Assembly (NCBI GenBank): GCA_021295915.1
Contig: JAGWBK010000012.1
Location: 39,593-103,592, forward strand
Origin: Dehalococcoidia bacterium
Lineage (GTDB): Bacteria; Chloroflexota; Dehalococcoidia; Lucifugimonadales; UBA1123
Direction of reading: 5' to 3'
DNA length: 64,000 bases
In this document: positions 62,380-64,000 of the stretch, piece after piece
Numbering within the stretch: position 1 is the first letter of the stretch
Layout: each line of letters opens with the position of its first letter
Made by a program: the position numbers and the translations under genes
Notes under the pieces: model-generated
The model's input: only the letters and a program-made list of their open reading frames with translations
Database searches by the model: none
Told to the model about the DNA's origin: nothing

Positions 62380-63393
62380 TTACGTGACCTCTAGGGTGGG
62401 GTTGCGCAGGGGCCCGGCATACTGAGTGCGGTCGAGCTCTATCACGTCTTTCTGGTAGATCTGGACGCGGTTGAAGAGCCGGAACTCGCTGTCGACCCTG
62501 ACCGACCTGGGCTTACGCAGGTACTTCTCCTGCTCGATGCGCCCCATCTCGCGGAGCCGGTTGGAGACCGCGTTGGTCAGCATGTACTGGCGCGCGACCC
62601 GAGACAGCGTTGCGTCTCCGCGGAAGCTCCACAGATAGTGACCCTCCAAGTTGAACATCTGCACGCGGTTGTTACCCCAGTCTGCGACGTATATGTCACC
62701 GTGCGCATCGACCGCGATACCTGTCGGCCTGTCGAACTCGGCCTCGCCAGTGCCGGACGTGCCCACGACGTTCTTCACTTCGCCATCGGGGCTGAACACC
62801 TGGAAGCGGTTGTTGCCCCAGTCTGCGACGTATATGTCGCCAAGCTCGTCGACGTGGATTCCCCAAGGGAGGTCGAACTGACCCGGCCCGGTGCCGTGCG
62901 ACCCGAAGCCGCCGAGATACTTGCCGTCCTCGGAATACCTCTGCACGCGATGGTTCTGAGAGTCGACCACGACTAGGTTGCCGTCAGGGTCGAACGCGAT
63001 GCCCGTGGGCCCGTTGAACTCTCCGTCGCCGTCGCCACGGGTGCCGAACCTGGAGATGAACTCACCCTCTTTGTCGAACTTGGTGATGCGGTGAGTCGCC
63101 TCGTCGCTCACGTACAGGTGGCCATTCCCATCGGTGATGAGTTGCACCGGCCACACCATCTGGCCGTCGCCCGTACCGTAGCTGCCGAATCCCTTCAGGT
63201 CGTCGGTCAGCGCATCCGCGTCGTCAACCGGCCATATTCTGACCGTAGACGCGCCCTCGGACCTCATCAGGATGTACGCCATTTCGTCGCCATCCGGAAA
63301 CGCGATGTCCGACGGGAAGTTCGTCACTCGCCGCATACCCAGTGTCCTCAGATAGGGGTATCCGGCTCGAAGCAATCCGTGTGGCCTGCTCAT
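62380..63393 (-). CDS. NHL-repeat beta-propeller protein
   Basis: A 337-aa protein with four to five clear NHL repeats, e.g. GPTGIAFDPDGNLVVVDSQNHRVQRYSEDGKYLGGFG and RPTGIAVDAHGDIYVADWGNNRVQMFNLEGHYLWSF. No signal peptide is evident. Such propellers act as scaffolds or as peptidyl-alpha-hydroxyglycine-lyase-like enzymes; the role here is not known. ATG at 63393. Confidence 0.85.
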   Translation of the reverse strand: MSRPHGLLRAGYPYLRTLGMRRVTNFPSDIAFPDGDEMAYILMRSEGASTVRIWPVDDADALTDDLKGFGSYGTGDGQMVWPVQLITDGNGHLYVSDEATHRITKFDKEGEFISRFGTRGDGDGEFNGPTGIAFDPDGNLVVVDSQNHRVQRYSEDGKYLGGFGSHGTGPGQFDLPWGIHVDELGDIYVADWGNNRFQVFSPDGEVKNVVGTSGTGEAEFDRPTGIAVDAHGDIYVADWGNNRVQMFNLEGHYLWSFRGDATLSRVARQYMLTNAVSNRLREMGRIEQEKYLRKPRSVRVDSEFRLFNRVQIYQKDVIELDRTQYAGPLRNPTLEVT

Positions 63394-63503
63394 TGATCTT
63401 CTCCTATTAATGATGCAACTCGCCGACAGACCGTAGCTATGCCCGCCGCCAACATTAGCCTAATCGAAGCATATCAGAAGGGCGCAAATCGCGCAGTCCG
63501 AAG

Positions 63504-64000
63504 CTACTGCGCCGCGCTCGCCTCGCCCGGAATCCGGTCTTGCCAATCCGGCGAGTTCACGTCGTCGAACTGTTTGACTATATCATCGGGCGGCGGCGCG
63601 GTGAGCATCGTAATTCCTATCGCCAGCAGCGTGGCGATTACGAAGCCCGGCAAGGCGGGGTTCACGTTCCACACGCCCACTTCCTGCAAGCGGTTCACCG
63701 CCGCGCCGAAGCCTAATGATTCGGTCAGACCCACAAGTCCGTCGTGCCGGAACGCTGGCGCCGGCGGCGACCGCGGTCAGTGCGCCCCACACGTTGAACC
63801 GGCGCCAGTACAGAGCCAGAATTACGACGGGGCCGAACGTGGCACCCATTCCGCCCCACGCCAACGAGACCAGTGCGAATATCGAATCAGGCGAGATCAT
63901 GGAGATCATCGCAGCTACCAGGCCGACCAATACCAGAAGCAGCCGCCCCATCCACACGCGCATATCCGCGCCAATCGAACGGGTCATCCGCTTGAGCAGC
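63504..64000 (-). pseudogene. Sodium:solute symporter, 3' end, frameshifted
   Basis: The C-terminal part of a PutP-like SSS symporter; the 5' part lies beyond the right edge. It reads MGRLLLVLVGLVAAMISMISPDSIFALVSLAWGGMGATFGPVVILALYWRRFNVWGALTAVAAGAS in one frame and GLTESLGFGAAVNRLQEVGVWNVNPALPGFVIATLLAIGITMLTAPPPDD in another. The shift lies at about 63730-63765. The frameshift may be real or an assembly error at a contig end. Substrate unknown; proline or a related solute is plausible. Confidence 0.75.

Overview
The window looks like a chromosomal segment of a free-living, GC-rich bacterium. The gene content points to Chloroflexota, most likely a SAR202/Dehalococcoidia-type lineage. This is inferred from the mix of families (several CaiB/BaiF CoA-transferases, enolase-superfamily enzymes, SDRs, an MpaB-like oxygenase, an epoxide hydrolase, family-5 solute-binding lipoproteins) and from the short palindromic repeats. 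No rRNA or species marker is present to prove it.

Layout. 1-4.6 kb: AddB (partial) and AddA recombination helicase-nuclease. 4.5-10.5 kb (minus): MBL hydrolase, aldo/keto reductase, then a 2-oxoacid dehydrogenase operon (E1alpha, E1beta, E2) with a toxin/antitoxin-like gene pair between the E1 genes. 10.8-14.4 kb: glyoxalase-fold protein, SDR, diacylglycerol kinase, PHP phosphatase, LmbE deacetylase. 14.8-21 kb: GNAT, phosphoesterase, DUF502 protein, GT4 glycosyltransferase, CelD-like acyltransferase, threonine synthase. 21.1 kb: tRNA-Ser(GCU) with an abnormal 5' half, next to a frameshifted MpaB-like oxygenase gene. 22.6-28.8 kb: membrane and propeller proteins, an NCS2 permease with an extra C-terminal domain, and a degenerate zincin. 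29.1-30 kb: a lipoprotein peroxiredoxin with an in-frame TGA at the peroxidatic position, read here as selenocysteine. 30.2-36.8 kb: oligopeptide-type ABC importer (binding protein and two permeases), TPR lipoprotein, alpha/beta hydrolase. 37-40 kb: SthA transhydrogenase, HPF, Cas4-like nuclease. 40-44.8 kb: two enolase-superfamily enzymes and two SDRs. 44.9-50.7 kb: biotin-dependent acyl-CoA carboxylase (CT, BC, BCCP), with BCCP split from BC by an island of VapBC, an orphan antitoxin, a possible HEPN protein and DNA-methyltransferase and VapB remnants. 50.9-61.6 kb: four CaiB/BaiF proteins (one a two-domain fusion), SDR-DUF2867, Uma2 nucleases, epoxide hydrolase. 61.6-64 kb: HepT with a broken MntA, NHL-propeller protein, and a frameshifted sodium:solute symporter.

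Repeats. At least six short palindromic families are scattered through the window. A: about 40 nt, begins TTCACCCTCACCC and ends GGGAGAGGGG. M: about 26 nt, CCCCG...CGGGGCAGGCTC, nested inside A and E at different positions. B: ATTCCGGCCTCCGCCGGAAT type. C: core GGTTTGAAACC. D: GCGGGCGTCTCGCCCGC type. E: CTGAGCTTGTCGAAGGAC. Most copies are intergenic, but several lie in frame inside genes (addA, GT4, CelD-like, biotin carboxylase, CaiB fusion), and one supplies the probable start region of the E2 gene. This resembles Rickettsia palindromic elements.

The two strongest leads are the probable selenoprotein peroxiredoxin with a SECIS-like hairpin, and the nested palindromic repeats that insert into coding sequence without breaking the frame. 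Secondary leads are decaying defence/toxin modules (MntA deletion, methyltransferase and VapB fragments) and several enzymes with altered catalytic residues.
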